Below are positions 44,070 to 54,559 of a stretch of 64,000 bases of DNA, in pieces. This DNA comes from Astrocystis sublimbata (taxonomy: Eukaryota; Ascomycota; Sordariomycetes; Xylariales; Xylariaceae). The notes beneath the pieces were generated by a model. The model was not told the origin of the DNA and searched no databases. It worked only from the letters and a program-made list of their open reading frames with translations. Position numbers and translations under genes: made by a program. Position 1 is the stretch's first letter; the number at the start of each line of letters is the position of its first letter. The stretch lies in NCBI GenBank assembly GCA_022453515.1, contig JAJNNY010000089.1, positions 1-64,000 on the forward strand, given 5' to 3'.

Positions 44070-44642
44070 ATCTTGCTTCACACCAAGTAATTCGTAACTC
44101 GTAGCCTTTCGTCTGATCAGTTTAAGGATGTGGTTTACCCTCCTGCGCTGTGCCTAAGGGTCCGTCTTAGGGATGCTGTCCTCTTGGGCGGCGACTCGGA
44201 TAGGCAGAAAAATGTGATCGATAATATAATCGAAAATCTCGCTTTTATATTCATCGATCTCCTTCTCGATTTCTTTCAATTTGTCTTCCGAAACCTTTGG
44301 GCCAGAGTGTTGTTTGAATTGCTGCAGAAGAGAACGGTGTATTTTTTCCCAGTGCTGGTCAGTTTTAAATCTGTCCCTGTGAGACTTTAGCGAGCCGTGA
44401 TCAATTCCGTTGATTTGTGGTCGCCACTTGTCGGCCAATTGAGGGGCTAGTGTCGCAAGTACCCAGCTCAAGGTCGGGTCGCAGCCGACAATCACTTCTC
44501 TAGGTTGGTTTCCTATAGTGTGGTCGGCATCATCATCGTTGTTGGAGTTACTTTCGGAGTCGCTAACGATAAAGGGCTCCCTTGTTTGTGCCAATTCATT
44601 CGAAACACTCGCTGGAAGGGGCCTTGGACCATTGGTTAACAT
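44070..44642 (-). pseudogene. J-domain protein, copy B, truncated
   Basis: Clearly related to 70-1240 throughout: FIVSDSES acidic start, VIVGCDPTLSWVLATLAPQ, a KLKEIEKEIDEYKSEIFDYI helix matching copy A's KIRKQIDDHKDEILDHI. After TAG at 44154-44156 the match continues (AQRRRVNHILKLIRRKATSYELLGVKQ against AQRKRINHILRLLNRRATSYELLGVKQ), so CAG became TAG. Homology then stops in J-domain helix I, before the HPD, at a transposase fragment. Not functional as a co-chaperone. Confidence 0.82.
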
Positions 44643-44978
44643 TGTTAAGATGTTAGGAGGAAAGGAAATGCTTAACAGGAGAAAGGGGCTTATTGCTCTT
44701 TAGCCCTCCGACCTCGCGTCTTTAATAGTTTTCGCATTTCTAAAAATACCGCGCCATAATTGCTGTGGCTAGAAACGGACCATGTCCGATTCTGGCCTCT
44801 ATTTTTTTATTTCTTTTTTTTTAGCAACAAGTGCGAAGATAATTTTCAGAAATAGCGGGAAAAGAAAACTTGCTCTATGAAATCTGCCCAGAGTTTCGTA
44901 CCGACGAGAACGCCACCCCTATTCCCCGAAGTCAGGAGCGATACTTTATATTACCTACGGCTATTTTCCCTCTCAGCC
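44643..44978. other. Divergent intergenic region, copy B
   Basis: Counterpart of 1241-1579. No gene of its own; contains a T-rich run near 44800-44825. Confidence 0.35.
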
Positions 44979-45302
44979 ATGTCGTCGAGGTCTGCCGACA
45001 CGGCCGGTCCTCGTCTCCTCGGAGATGACCCCGCTGGCGGAGCGGCATCTAGTCATGCCGGTCAGAGCAGCTGTGATGCGGACGGCTGCCCCGCGCCCGA
45101 GCAGAGAGACAACTATGCTCGTCTCCGAGAAGAAGTACGCTGGCTGCGGCAATGGAGCATTTTCCTGGAGAACGAGCTTCACGAGCAGCGTACCAACTAT
45201 AGCCTGCTTGCTGGCGATGTGCTTCGTGTTTGCGACGAGATGCGTCGACTGCTGGAAGAACGCGACCGCGACCGAGACCCAAACACATTGAGTGGGAGCT
45301 AA
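44979..45302 (+). CDS. Coiled-coil protein, copy B, open frame
   Basis: ORF of 107 aa from ATG 44979 (CAGCCATGTCG context). The centre, YARLREEVRWLRQWSIFLEN, matches copy A's YLREEVRRLRRQNDFLEN, and the following ELHEQRTNYSLL and VCDEMRRLLEERDRDRD keep one frame, unlike copy A. A Ser/Gly/Ala-rich, probably disordered N-terminus with DADGCPAPEQ precedes the coil. It is the only member of this second cluster without an obvious break, which suggests either selection or chance survival of a short ORF. Confidence 0.55.
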   Translation: MSSRSADTAGPRLLGDDPAGGAASSHAGQSSCDADGCPAPEQRDNYARLREEVRWLRQWSIFLENELHEQRTNYSLLAGDVLRVCDEMRRLLEERDRDRDPNTLSGS

Positions 45303-45978
45303 GGCCGGGGTGTGACTGCTGAGCAGAACAAGGGGACCGACATCAGCAGCAGCACCGGGGCCCCAAATCTGCCAAGAGTCTCGGGTAGTAAGGTGGAGAG
45401 CTTGTTAGTACGGGATCGCAAAGACGTAGAATAACAGGGTCTTGGCCCATCTCATGTTACGCTTGGGTGGGTGGTTTGCAGGAGGGCGGTTAGCTGTGGT
45501 GTATGGAATCGGACACCTAGCTAGCGCGATTATAGCGGATCGCGTGGGTAGAGGCGGTAGTCTTTGACTCGATACAACTATGTACTCCCCCCACCACGTA
45601 CGAAGAGGCATATATACAAACAAGCATCGGGGCATAAGGGATATCCTAGAATACATAAAATGTTATGGATCGGGTTAAAGATGTCTTGTGTTCCTCGAGC
45701 GCATTTGCGTTCAGTTAATATATCTACCATGAATACTGTTTGCTATGAATTGCATGGGAACTTAAGTTGCAGCTGACGCGCAGAGCAGTGCGTGTGGATA
45801 GTAGCATAGAAACCAAGTTTATTTTGCTACTTAGGAGAATGTTTGAATTGCATATAAAAAAATAAAGGAGCTCACAGTTCGAGGGCAAATCCAACCAATC
45901 CCAGCTGCGCCGTGCCCAGGTCTGCATACATGTATCGAACAAAAGCCGCTTGCCCTCTGCTAATAGTTGAAGGACTAA
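45303..45978. other. Intergenic region, no gene seen
   Basis: The interval corresponding to the gene at 2400 in copy A is absent here. Confidence 0.35.
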
Positions 45979-47202
45979 TCAGGGCTGGAAATCCAATATT
46001 TCTGTCTGGATATTCTGGTCCCCAACACTCTGGACAACTTCTACGGCGGCTCGGGTTATCATCGCACGCGTACACACTAGTCAATGTTATTCATTGCATC
46101 ATAAGAGTCACAATCCCGAGCTTACACGAAACGAGAGTCCTTCCCTTGCGTTACGCGATCTCGGAGGCGACCAACTGGTCTGCAGGCATCGCCGCGTAGG
46201 TTAATATAATGCGGCCGTGCGTCCCAAGCTTCTTGACCGTGCTCTCGGAGGCCCGCTCAGAGAGGAAACGGCCTGGGATATAGAGCTGCATGTCGAGAAT
46301 CTGCCCATATGTCAGCGTGGCCAACAGCGCGCGTCCGGAAATACCCACGTAATCGTTATCAAGCGCAAGTAGCTCATCCATCCAATCCTTTACCCAATAC
46401 CGATGCACTATTTACGTTAATACGTCTTCTCTCCCAGTGTAAATAAAAGGTACGGTCTGTTACCTTCCGCATCCAGCTCCCAGAATAAGGCGATCCGCCG
46501 TGTCTTGGCCTGGCAATCCTGGTATAGTTCGAGCAGCTCTTTGACGTACGGTAACTGTCCGGCAATGCCGACTCCGGTGGCGAGGAGCAGGACCGTCCCA
46601 TACTCGCCGAGCAGGAGCGACCTGCCGTAGGGGCCTTCGATGAGGGCCCGGTATTTCCGGGACGAAGGCCCCAACAGCCTACCGGTGAAGCCGCGCCGGG
46701 GTTGGGCAAGCAAGACGATCACCTGCTGGTCGCTCTCGTCCCGGTAAGCCCAGCAGATCTGGAACGGGTGCGACTCGAAGACCGAGAGGGTCGAGAGCCT
46801 CCATAAGCTGAGGTAGATGTACTGTCCCGCCTTGAACCGTAATGGGCGAGCCAGTCGTACGCGAACCTCTACGCCACCGCCTTGTTCCTGGACCGTGGCC
46901 ACGCTACCGCCAGCCGTGAAGGATATGCTCAGGTATATGATGTTCAGCAATCGGCCGACTTTGGTCGAGGTGAAGATAAGGGAGCTAAAAAGGAGGTATA
47001 GACGTGGTCCTCTTCGGAACAACGAGAGGGGCAGATGCAGCCAGATCGCGACCAAGGCGGCCGTGACCAGCAGCGTGTGAATCATATATGGCGACGTATA
47101 TGTGATTAACAAGGACGGCGTTACCGAACTCCATCCTACCGGACAGAATTTTCGCCGCATTGCCGGTCGTTTCAGAATGCTCCAGTTCACATCTTGTTCC
47201 AT
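45979..47202 (-). pseudogene. Ferric-reductase-like gene, copy B, lacks membrane half
   Basis: Matches 2933-4060 closely: LATVQ/VATVQ then RVRLARPLRFKAGQYIYLSL, FESHPFQICWAYRDESD, the NAD-site GVGIAGQLPYVKELLELYQD, LALDNDYVG, and a last exon ending ILDFQP at 45979. A TAA and TAG plus a frame change near 46417-46440 interrupt it between RPYLLFT and HRYWVKDW. The upstream homology ends near ...IHTLLVTAALVAIWLHLP; the haem-binding membrane exon present in copy A is missing and is replaced by unrelated sequence, so the product could not carry haem. Confidence 0.82.
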
Positions 47203-48082
47203 AATGCGTTCATATTATTCCCGAAGCCTACCAATATATATTAACGGATAGTAGTAATTAAGCCGTATAAGTGAAAGATAACATACTAGTTCGCCACTCT
47301 TATTCGCCTTTGTAAAGGAGTGTAGTAGGATATGGGCGACTTCCAGCGGAGCCGGCTTAATTGGGTCGTTAGCTATTAGGTTGCCTTCATCGTCTTAAGG
47401 GCCGCCTGGAGCCCGAGACCTTTTGATTGCTTTAGAGAAATCAAATTTCCGCGAAATCACGCAACAATGACGGTCGCGGACAAGACAGTCCCTCCGAAGG
47501 ACTGACAATCGAGGCCCGGTCCCGATATACTGTTGCCCGCTGTGACCTTGTGCTTCTTGGACTGTAGAATATAAAGCTAGGGAAGGCTACGGGGTCTTCT
47601 TTATAGAAGCTTTCATTATAAGATATTAGCAACCAATAGGTATAGCAGCTAAAGTTGTAGCTAAACTTTACCGGACAGGAAGAAGTTGTTAAAAAGATAC
47701 TCGGCAAATTCAAAGAACTTTGCCTGTATATCTCCGAAATTAATCGGCTTATTCCTATTAATTGGAAAATCGACTGCTTTAAAAAAATAACACAAGGCAA
47801 GGACAGCTATAGTTGTCGATAGATATGTCTGTGTTAAAGTATTAATATATATCATAGAATCTACGGCTAGTATCGTTATGCAGCTCCGTTTCTAAGGGAG
47901 GCGGGCGTGAAGAAGAGAAGTTAAGGATGCCTTTAAGTAATAATTAGTGGCGGTAAAGGGGGGCTGCCATCTTTTTCTCGTTTAGTTTTAAAAATCTCAG
48001 ATAGTGGGAGTTTAGAATAAGCACAAAGAATTAGGAGATAAGATAATACTTAAAAAAGGGAGAAAGCAAACAATCTTATTTA
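47203..48082. other. AT-rich stretch, no gene identified
   Basis: A 119-codon minus frame (47441-47800) has no recognisable domain; probably mutated repeat DNA. Confidence 0.35.
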
Positions 48083-48735
48083 ACGTTATCTATAAGTAGT
48101 TTTCGCACTTTTTAATATTTCTAAACCTTCTACCTTTATTTATAAATATTTTACTAATTATAATATAATATATAAATCTAATAAAGCTAATCTATAGCTA
48201 GCGATTTAGGCTAAAAAACGCAACCCTGAATTTTCCCTATATAAGATTACTAAGATCTATAATATCTATAACCGTACATTATCTCAACGTTTCAATAGTT
48301 CCTAGCCACGCTACCTTACTAACCAAAAAGTACGAAAATTTACAATATCTGAAAAAGATACGATTACTAAATACATAATCGAGCTAGATTCGCGAGCATT
48401 TCTGCCCCGGCTTCGATATATTAAAGAAATAGCTAATATCCTCCAACGCGCACGCGATATAAAGCCCGTGGGCAAGAACTGGGCCTCAAACTTCGTATAA
48501 TAACAACCTGATCTCTATATACGTTTAAATCATTAAATCAATTATTAGCGAGCTTTTAATAAAGATCCTGCAAGTTATTATGTATGGTTTAAACTTATAG
48601 CTAATATAATTACGAAATATAGTATCGTAGTTAAAGATATATATAACTTTAACGAGTCAGGGTTTCTAATAGGTATGATTATAACTAGAATAATTATAAC
48701 AAGCTTAAAAAGACGTGGAAGACCTAGGCAGGCCC
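48083..48735 (+). mobile_element. Fot1-like element 1: 5' end and transposase start, mutated
   Basis: The left end ACGTTATCTATAAGTAGTTTTCGCAC (preceded by TA) matches the terminus of element 2 at 49598. The following non-coding and coding DNA aligns with 49650-50170 with many C-to-T-type differences. The transposase reading includes LDSRAFLPRLRYIKEIANIL, KPVGKNWASNF, then IYNFNESGFLIG and KRRGRPRQAQP. At about 48736 the similarity ends inside this transposase segment and a TPR-coding sequence begins. Confidence 0.75.
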
Positions 48736-49130
48736 AGCCGAGGCGATGTACGTACGGGCGCTGCGAGGCTACGAGGAGGCGTGGGGCCCCGAGCACATAT
48801 CGACGCTCAGTACGGTCCACAACCTCGGGGCCCTCTATAAAGACCAAGGCAAGCTGGCGGAAGCCGAGGCGATGTACGTGCGGGCGCTGCGAGGCTACGA
48901 GAAGGCGATCGGCCCCCAGAATATCAGAAGCTATTAACCAGCGATTAATATATTACGGAACTTAGGATTCTTATTATCCGCTTAGGGCAAGCAAAACAAA
49001 GCTAAAAATTTAATAAAACGAGCTTATATTAACCTTAAAGTATTATTTGGGCCTTTATATAAAGACGTTTAGTTACTAAAAAATACTTTTTAAATTATAA
49101 CTCAGCTATAATAAGGTAAATTAATACTGC
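48736..49130 (+). pseudogene. TPR-repeat fragment with a GC-rich island
   Basis: Two 126-bp (42-codon) units of the kinesin-light-chain-type tetratricopeptide found in fungal NLRs: AEAMYVRALRGYEEAWGPEH, then NLGALYKDQGKLAEAEAMYV. The units at 48737 and 48863 are nearly identical in DNA. After 48937 the TPR reading continues with many stops and AT-rich codons (LRNLGFLLSA-GKQNKAKNLIKRAY, LFGPLYKDV). Only the first 200 bp are GC-rich and uncorrupted, sharply different from both sides. Confidence 0.72.
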
Positions 49131-49597
49131 TTGGTTTTACTACCCTAAAAACAATTACTAATAATTGGTATTTTAATACTACACAGGACCTTATAAGAGT
49201 TGACAGCGAGATATAGTAAAGCACTATTTAATAAACTTGCTTAGGAAAACAAATACTAAGAAAGCTACTATATAGATCTTTATATATAGATATAATAGAC
49301 CTTTAACCTTTATATTCCTTTATTTCTACTACCTTTGTTAAAAAGGGTCGTAGGGGAGTGGGTGAATTTATAGTTAGTACTGCCTTTGTCCTATATATAT
49401 ATACCGCCATATTTAAAAACAAGTCTGTTGTTTTAGAATCTTTTATATTGTATTATAACCAAGATTGGCTAACTAAGTATAAGGTCGATTATGAATCTGA
49501 AATTCGGTTTCGTTTAAATATAATTAAGTCTGTTTATAGTTTCTACACAATATGTTTATAATTTTTAAGAGAGGATTATATATTTCATACATGTATA

Positions 49598-49644
49598 ACG
49601 TTATCCATAAGTCAGTATCGCACCCAAGTTAGTATCGCACTTTT
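49598..49644 (+). repeat. Left terminal inverted repeat of element 2
   Basis: 47 bp starting ACGTTATCCATAAG. It contains AAGTCAGTATCGCAC and, 15 bp on, AAGTTAGTATCGCAC, a directly repeated 15-mer of the kind transposases bind. Confidence 0.85.
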
Positions 49645-49876
49645 CTATAATTTCAAACCTTTTTCCTTTATTTACAAATATTTAACCAATCACAACATAA
49701 TACGTAAATCTAGTAAAGCCAATCTATAGCTAGCGGTCCAAAATAAAAAACGCGACCCTTATCTTTCTTTTTGGAAGCTTGCCAAGATCTTCCATATTTA
49801 CAACCGTACCCTTAAGCAACGATTTAAAAGAAAGCAACCATAAGCAATAACGAACCAAACAAAACGAAATTTTATT

Positions 49877-50308
49877 ATGTCTAAAAAGGATATTATTACT
49901 AGACGCGTACTCGAGCTAGATTCGCAAGCGTTTCCGGTCCGGCTTCGATACGTTGAAGAAATGGCTAATATCCTCCGACGCGTACGCGACGCGAAGCCCG
50001 TGGGCAAGAACTGGGCCTCGAACTTCATACAACAACGACCTGACCTCCAAACGTGTCTAAATCGTCGAATCAACTACCAGCGAGCCTTTAACGAAGATCC
50101 TATAAGTTATCGCGTATGGTTTAAGCTTATAGCTGATATAATCGCGAAATACGGTATTACGGTCGAGCCCGAACTACCCTCCCAGCTTGGACTTCTTAAA
50201 CACTTACCACTTCCTTTAAAGCCTTGGAATAGTCAACTCTTATTAAAAACAGTATCCGAAGGTATTAAGAGAGCTCACCGATACCGATTCTCTAGTCAAT
50301 TAACTTAA
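49877..50308 (+). pseudogene. Transposase N-terminal part of element 2
   Basis: 143 codons from ATG 49877. RVLELDSQAFPVRLRYVEEM, NILRRVRDAKPVGKNWASNF and the NRRINYQRAFNEDP segment are the Tc5/CENP-B-type helix-turn-helix region of Fot1 transposases. After ...IAKYGITVE the reading changes to a Pro/Leu-rich C-terminal linker (LPLPLKPWNSQ), marking the internal deletion near 50165. It ends at TAA 50306-50308, while homologous C-terminal codons continue behind it. It may still bind element ends but cannot cut DNA. Confidence 0.75.
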
Positions 50309-50703
50309 TTACAAAAGCTACATATACTATAATATATAAGAACGCCCTCCTACGCCGAAAGAACAAAGAACTTCGCGAGACTAACCACGTGTTTGGCAAA
50401 CATCACAGGATAAAAAACAAGCGACTAGTATATAGAGGACCTCTTACTATAGAGGATTCTCAAGTTTAATAGGAATTGAAAGGCGATAAGGATATTAAAT
50501 CGGTGGTCCAAGGTGAAAATAGTCGTCCTATAAAGAGGGCTCGTAGCGGTCCGCAATATTGTGGCATATGCGGCAACACCGGGTATAATACGCGAATATA
50601 TTAAGTAGAAGTAGAAACCTCTAAAGAAAACGATTCTAATTGATTTAAACTATTTTAACTTCGTTGTTGTTGTGTTTTTAATAATGGCGCGAAATAGATG
50701 TTG

Positions 50704-50750
50704 AAAAGTGCGATACTGACTTGGGTGCAACACTGACTTGTGGATGACGT
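50704..50750 (-). repeat. Right terminal inverted repeat of element 2
   Basis: Reverse complement of the left repeat with five mismatches; followed by TA at 50751-50752. Confidence 0.85.
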
Positions 50751-50832
50751 TAATACAAGTCTTACATAAGTAATCAGACCTGTCACTAAAGCTGGATTAT
50801 TGACGGGGTCCAATTTAGCATTTTTGGCATAA

Positions 50833-51225
50833 TTATGTCATTAATAACGGTACTAGATCGAGAGGCTGGAGTTTGTGTGATGAATGGGCAGGCATATAAA
50901 GGGTAATAATCTCGTTATTTTTATAAAATTCTTCGAATTCCATCGAGTAATGGCTTTCGTAACTATCAAAGATCAAGAGGCGTTTTATACCCTTTATACA
51001 GCTCCGAGTATACAAATCGAAATGTTATAGCCATCTTACGCCTATTTCGTTTATAGTCTAACTATTAATTAAGAGATCGATAACCTAGTTGGGTAGTAAA
51101 GTAGCATCGCGATACTAAGACGCGAGGTAATACGCGCCCGCGAAGATAATATACAGCGGCACCGCCCAACCTTGAGAATTAATAGCTTGAACCACTATAA
51201 CCCATTCTCTGCCTCCTTATATAAG
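50833..51225 (-). mobile_element. Fot1/pogo DDE transposase core relic
   Basis: Minus-strand reading: REWVIVVQAINSQGWAVPLY, IIFAGAYYLA, TINEIGVRWL-HFDLYT, RLLIFDSYESHYSMEF and IITLYMPAHSSHKLQPLDL, exactly the order of the Fot1 DDE core including the second Asp region (FDSYESH) and the PxHSSHxLQPLD signature. Stops (TAA, TAG) interrupt the upstream part. It starts about 80 bp beyond the right end of element 2 and lies in the opposite orientation. Confidence 0.8.
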
Positions 51226-52214
51226 GAATCTTATCAGCTATTAGAATAAATAAACTCGCGGTTTATATACTACTAGTACCTCTATGTCTTTATAGGACTA
51301 CACTATAAACGAATTTCAAATCATCTATCGTTCGAACCAATAAATAACCAAGGTGTGATCACGCAACTATTTTCGCATATAGTTAGCAAAAGTACCCAAT
51401 ATAGATATGTATATACGGGAGACACCCTGATTTTCCTACATATCCTCGCAGACCCCTCTATTGTCTATTGTCATGTCTATATACCAAACTTAGACGTGTT
51501 GGAAGATGATAAGGACGGGCTTCACCATACTGTTATTGCCCAGATCTTCACCTTCGTGCTCCAGGCACTCCACTCATCCTATGATCACGGTATCAATAAT
51601 AGTACATGGTTATCCTATTGATTATCTTAAGGTTTAAGTTCCCCGAACTACTTATTGGGGGTGAAGCCATCTTATATACACTTGGGTGGTTACATATGGG
51701 GCGTTTTCTATTCCATCTAGTTTTTATAGCTTTGACACACAGGCCCCCACCGCAAGCCTGGCATAACCGTACAGAAAGCTTAGAAACTTGGGCCGTAGAG
51801 TTCGAGGATATCTGGCGAAATATTCCCGAAACCGTCCGCAGGTCAGATAAAAAGTCACCTCCTTACAGGAATCAGCGATAGAAAAAAATTCCGGCGCTCT
51901 CCAATCAAAACACGGTCTCGTTGTCATCGAAAAGGCCAGGACTATCGCTCTCTAGCGAGAGATAATAGCAACAAAAAGGATCATCCTCCTTCCCTTTCCG
52001 CTTCTCGATCTCTATATACCTCTACGAAAGTACCTATAGCAATATATACTACGATCCGGAATAACAAACAGGATCATTACAGCAGGGGTAGAGGCAGCAG
52101 GGGCGGCAAGACCAAGGCACAAACATAAGAAATAGAACGTATAAGGATATAAAACCGTTCTTACTATACCTAAAAGTGCCTCTTGGGATTGGCAAATAGA
52201 GGGCCGCTAGATCG
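51226..52214. other. Stretch without a recognised gene
   Basis: An open plus frame near 51730-51881 (WAVEFEDIWRNIPETVRR) looks protein-like but too short to place. Confidence 0.3.
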
Positions 52215-52690
52215 CCAGTATCCTAATCTCAGATCACCTTTGCCCTTTCAAAGTCCACAACCATAATGCGGTTAGGGTGCGTATTATACAGCACATTATA
52301 TAGCGCGGCATCGCAGTAGAGAGTTTTAGACCGGTGAATTACTTTGAAAGCGTCGCTCACCGCGTTTTCGATAGCGCCTTTAGCAGCTTAACGAGGCATA
52401 CTAGACAAAGGATGCCCCGCCCAGCTCAAGAAAAAGAAGTGGGCAAACGCGCTACCGTCATAATAGTACAGCAGAATCAGGTCTATAATGCCGAGGCATA
52501 CGGGGACGTAATGCCCCTGGATAGTGCGGAGGTGGTGGTATACTTGATCCTTGTGTTGCAGCCGGCGGAGGCAGTCTTGCTCGACCCCTTTCGCCACGGT
52601 AGTGTAACCATGGGAAGAAAGGCGGACTTTGAACAGTGCCCCAATAGCGCCGGAGAGGTAGAGCGGCATCGCATCTGCATCCGAGCCACG
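52215..52690 (-). pseudogene. Fungal protein-kinase-like relic
   Basis: Minus-strand reading: VRLSSHGYTTVAKGVEQDCL (lysine-bearing strand), HHLRTIQGHYVPVCLGIIDL, YYYDGSAFAHFFFLSWAGHPL (hinge), a stop, then AFKVIHRSKTLYCDAALYNV (catalytic loop, CDA--N) and RIMVVDFERAKV (DFE for DFG), followed by stops. This is the layout of a widespread, poorly characterised fungal kinase-like family. At least three stops are present. Confidence 0.72.
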
Positions 52691-53151
52691 GTCGCTGGCT
52701 AATTAACAACGGATAAGTCCTTAAAACTCGGATAGGCCGATATGTTGTCCTTGATAGTCTCAGTCGAAAGCCACTTGGTTTAATTAGCCCTAATAGGAAA
52801 AGGAAGCATACTATATATCCCGGGAAGCAAAAACGGAACGATTTTACGGAGGAATTATCGTTATTCACATCAAATGTTCAACGATATATCCAAAGAATAG
52901 TAGCTAAATAATAATAAACAAGCCCCAGACCTCAGTCCTCCCTGTTTCTCCACCTCGCCGTCCTACCCTACTGCTTTTCCATCTCAAACAGACCTGTTAG
53001 ATCCAGGACCTGTACCCCAGAGTTATATCCTATTAAACTCCATCGAGCTGTTCCTCGGCCTGGCATTGTAGAGGGAGCGAGCCTCGATCGCTATAAGCAG
53101 TGTGGCTGCCCAGATATCGAGAATGGCCCCAAAAATATAACGGGCAGGCGA
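52691..53151. other. Intergenic stretch, no gene seen
   Basis: No supported feature. Confidence 0.3.
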
Positions 53152-53782
53152 TTAAAGTAGAACAAACAGGGGGATGGTACCGAGAAGGAGTACAGTTGTA
53201 CCGACAACCATCGTTAGGCCGTAGGCTTTTATAAGGCCACTTCTGATATAAAGCCCGTACACCCCTAAGACAAGTATCCAGCTCGTTGTAAGGAGGAGTG
53301 CTATAATGATGAGCAGAAGCCCTACAAACGGTGTATGGACCATAGTAGGGTCATAGATCGCGAATACAAGACCCAATACATTAGTTGAAACAAGTAAACC
53401 AGGTAGAGCCGATTGGGAGATAAACTCTAGTCGCTGGGTCGCCGCTTCTCGGAAGAATAATCTACTGGTAGGGTCGATACATAAGAACATCTATAACAAT
53501 ATTAACGAAAATTCTTGATTCCCAGAATCTTAGACCTACCATATTTATTGTTATCGAAGAGCAGCTAATAGTAAAAGTAACATCTTTGTTTATAATATTG
53601 TTAGAAAATAGGGTTGTAATAACTAGGGTAGAAGCTAGGGCTATAAAAAAAAAGATGGTAAAGGGTTTCCATATTCGGCTTGTTCGATAATCAACATAAT
53701 AATAGTAGATAGAAATAACAGTGGTAGATAGGGCTAATAAGGCGACAAAGAGCCAAGCTAGGATAAGGAACGCACTCTTCAT
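53152..53782 (-). pseudogene. Multi-helix membrane protein, frame broken once
   Basis: Two overlapping minus-strand frames read as one membrane protein of about 205 aa: 53462-53782 starts MKSAFLILAWLFVALLALST and holds three hydrophobic helices; 53152-53490 continues with TSRLFFREAATQRLEF and three to four more helices (FVGLLLIIIALLLTTSWILV; TMVVGTTVLLLGTIPLFVLL). The layout is like fungal DUF/RTA1-like small integral membrane proteins, but I cannot assign a family. The change of frame near 53470-53490 may be an undetected intron or a frameshift. Confidence 0.45.
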
Positions 53783-54333
53783 AATAGCTATAAGTCTAAT
53801 GGGAGATAAGCTATAAGTTTCTTAATAAATAGTTTTATAGACTAGAGCAGGCAAAAGGGCGTTTTATACCTGAGTCGAATGGACAAACAGAGGCCGCCTT
53901 CTGAGCTAAAGGATTAATCTAACAACCAAAGCCAAACGATTGGTTCCCTATAAAGCCTGAATTACGACCAGATTGTTCCTCCTTATATCCAACCGCATAA
54001 GCCTTCTAGGCTGTCAGGGGCATATGGCTATTCACGTTGAGTTAGGGGCGCCTTTTCCAGGACCTGTGGGGTATCTTGATTGCAGGCTGTAGTTTCTTCT
54101 TGCCTTGCGTGATCTTAACACTTGATAAGCAGCCAACATCTCGACTTTGGTCGTTACTTCAGCTAGTTATTATCCCAAGGCCTAGTGCTAGTTTTGAGCA
54201 TAGACTTCAAAAGAACTTACAAGCGTCCTAGGCGCTTCGAAATTTCGCTGTATGGGATTGATCTATGGTAGAAGAGGCAACAGCCTTGACTTCAAGGGGC
54301 ACTAGGCAGATCTCGAGCCGTTGCCTCGAGAGC
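53783..54333. other. Stretch without a recognised gene
   Basis: Nothing supported. Confidence 0.3.
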
Positions 54334-54526
54334 TGTTGGGTTGTATGCAGAAGTATCTAAAGATATGGAATTCTAGACTGGATTAAAGAACCAACTGTCT
54401 GAAGTTGGGTTTTAATGAAAGTATATATACATAAAAAGCTCTGGGAAGCACTCTGTTCTGCCTGTTCTGCCTGTTAGACAGAAGTGGTAATCCTTCTTGG
54501 CGTTTGATAAGGTTATGGTTTTGACA
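54334..54526 (-). repeat. Probable Copia-type LTR (193 bp)
   Basis: On the minus strand it begins TGTCAAAACC and ends CAACCCAACA. It adjoins a purine tract (AAGCTGGGGGTG in minus orientation, about 54527-54540), the expected order internal region - polypurine tract - 3' LTR. No second LTR was found, so length and ends are inferred. Confidence 0.45.
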
Positions 54527-54559
54527 CACCCCCAGCTTGAAAGGACTTTCCTTTTAAAC

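Larger units (their letters stand above)
49598..50750 (+). mobile_element. Fot1-like element 2, internally deleted, with 47-bp TIRs
   Basis: A complete 1153-bp element bounded by TA on both sides. The inverted termini 49598-49644 and 50704-50750 match at 42 of 47 positions. Inside is the N-terminal DNA-binding part of the transposase (ORF 49877-50308), which then jumps to a C-terminal part (RRKNKELRETNHVFGKHHRIK, LTIEDSQV, and a zinc-knuckle CGICGNTGYN) without the DDE core. It is therefore non-autonomous. Confidence 0.85.
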
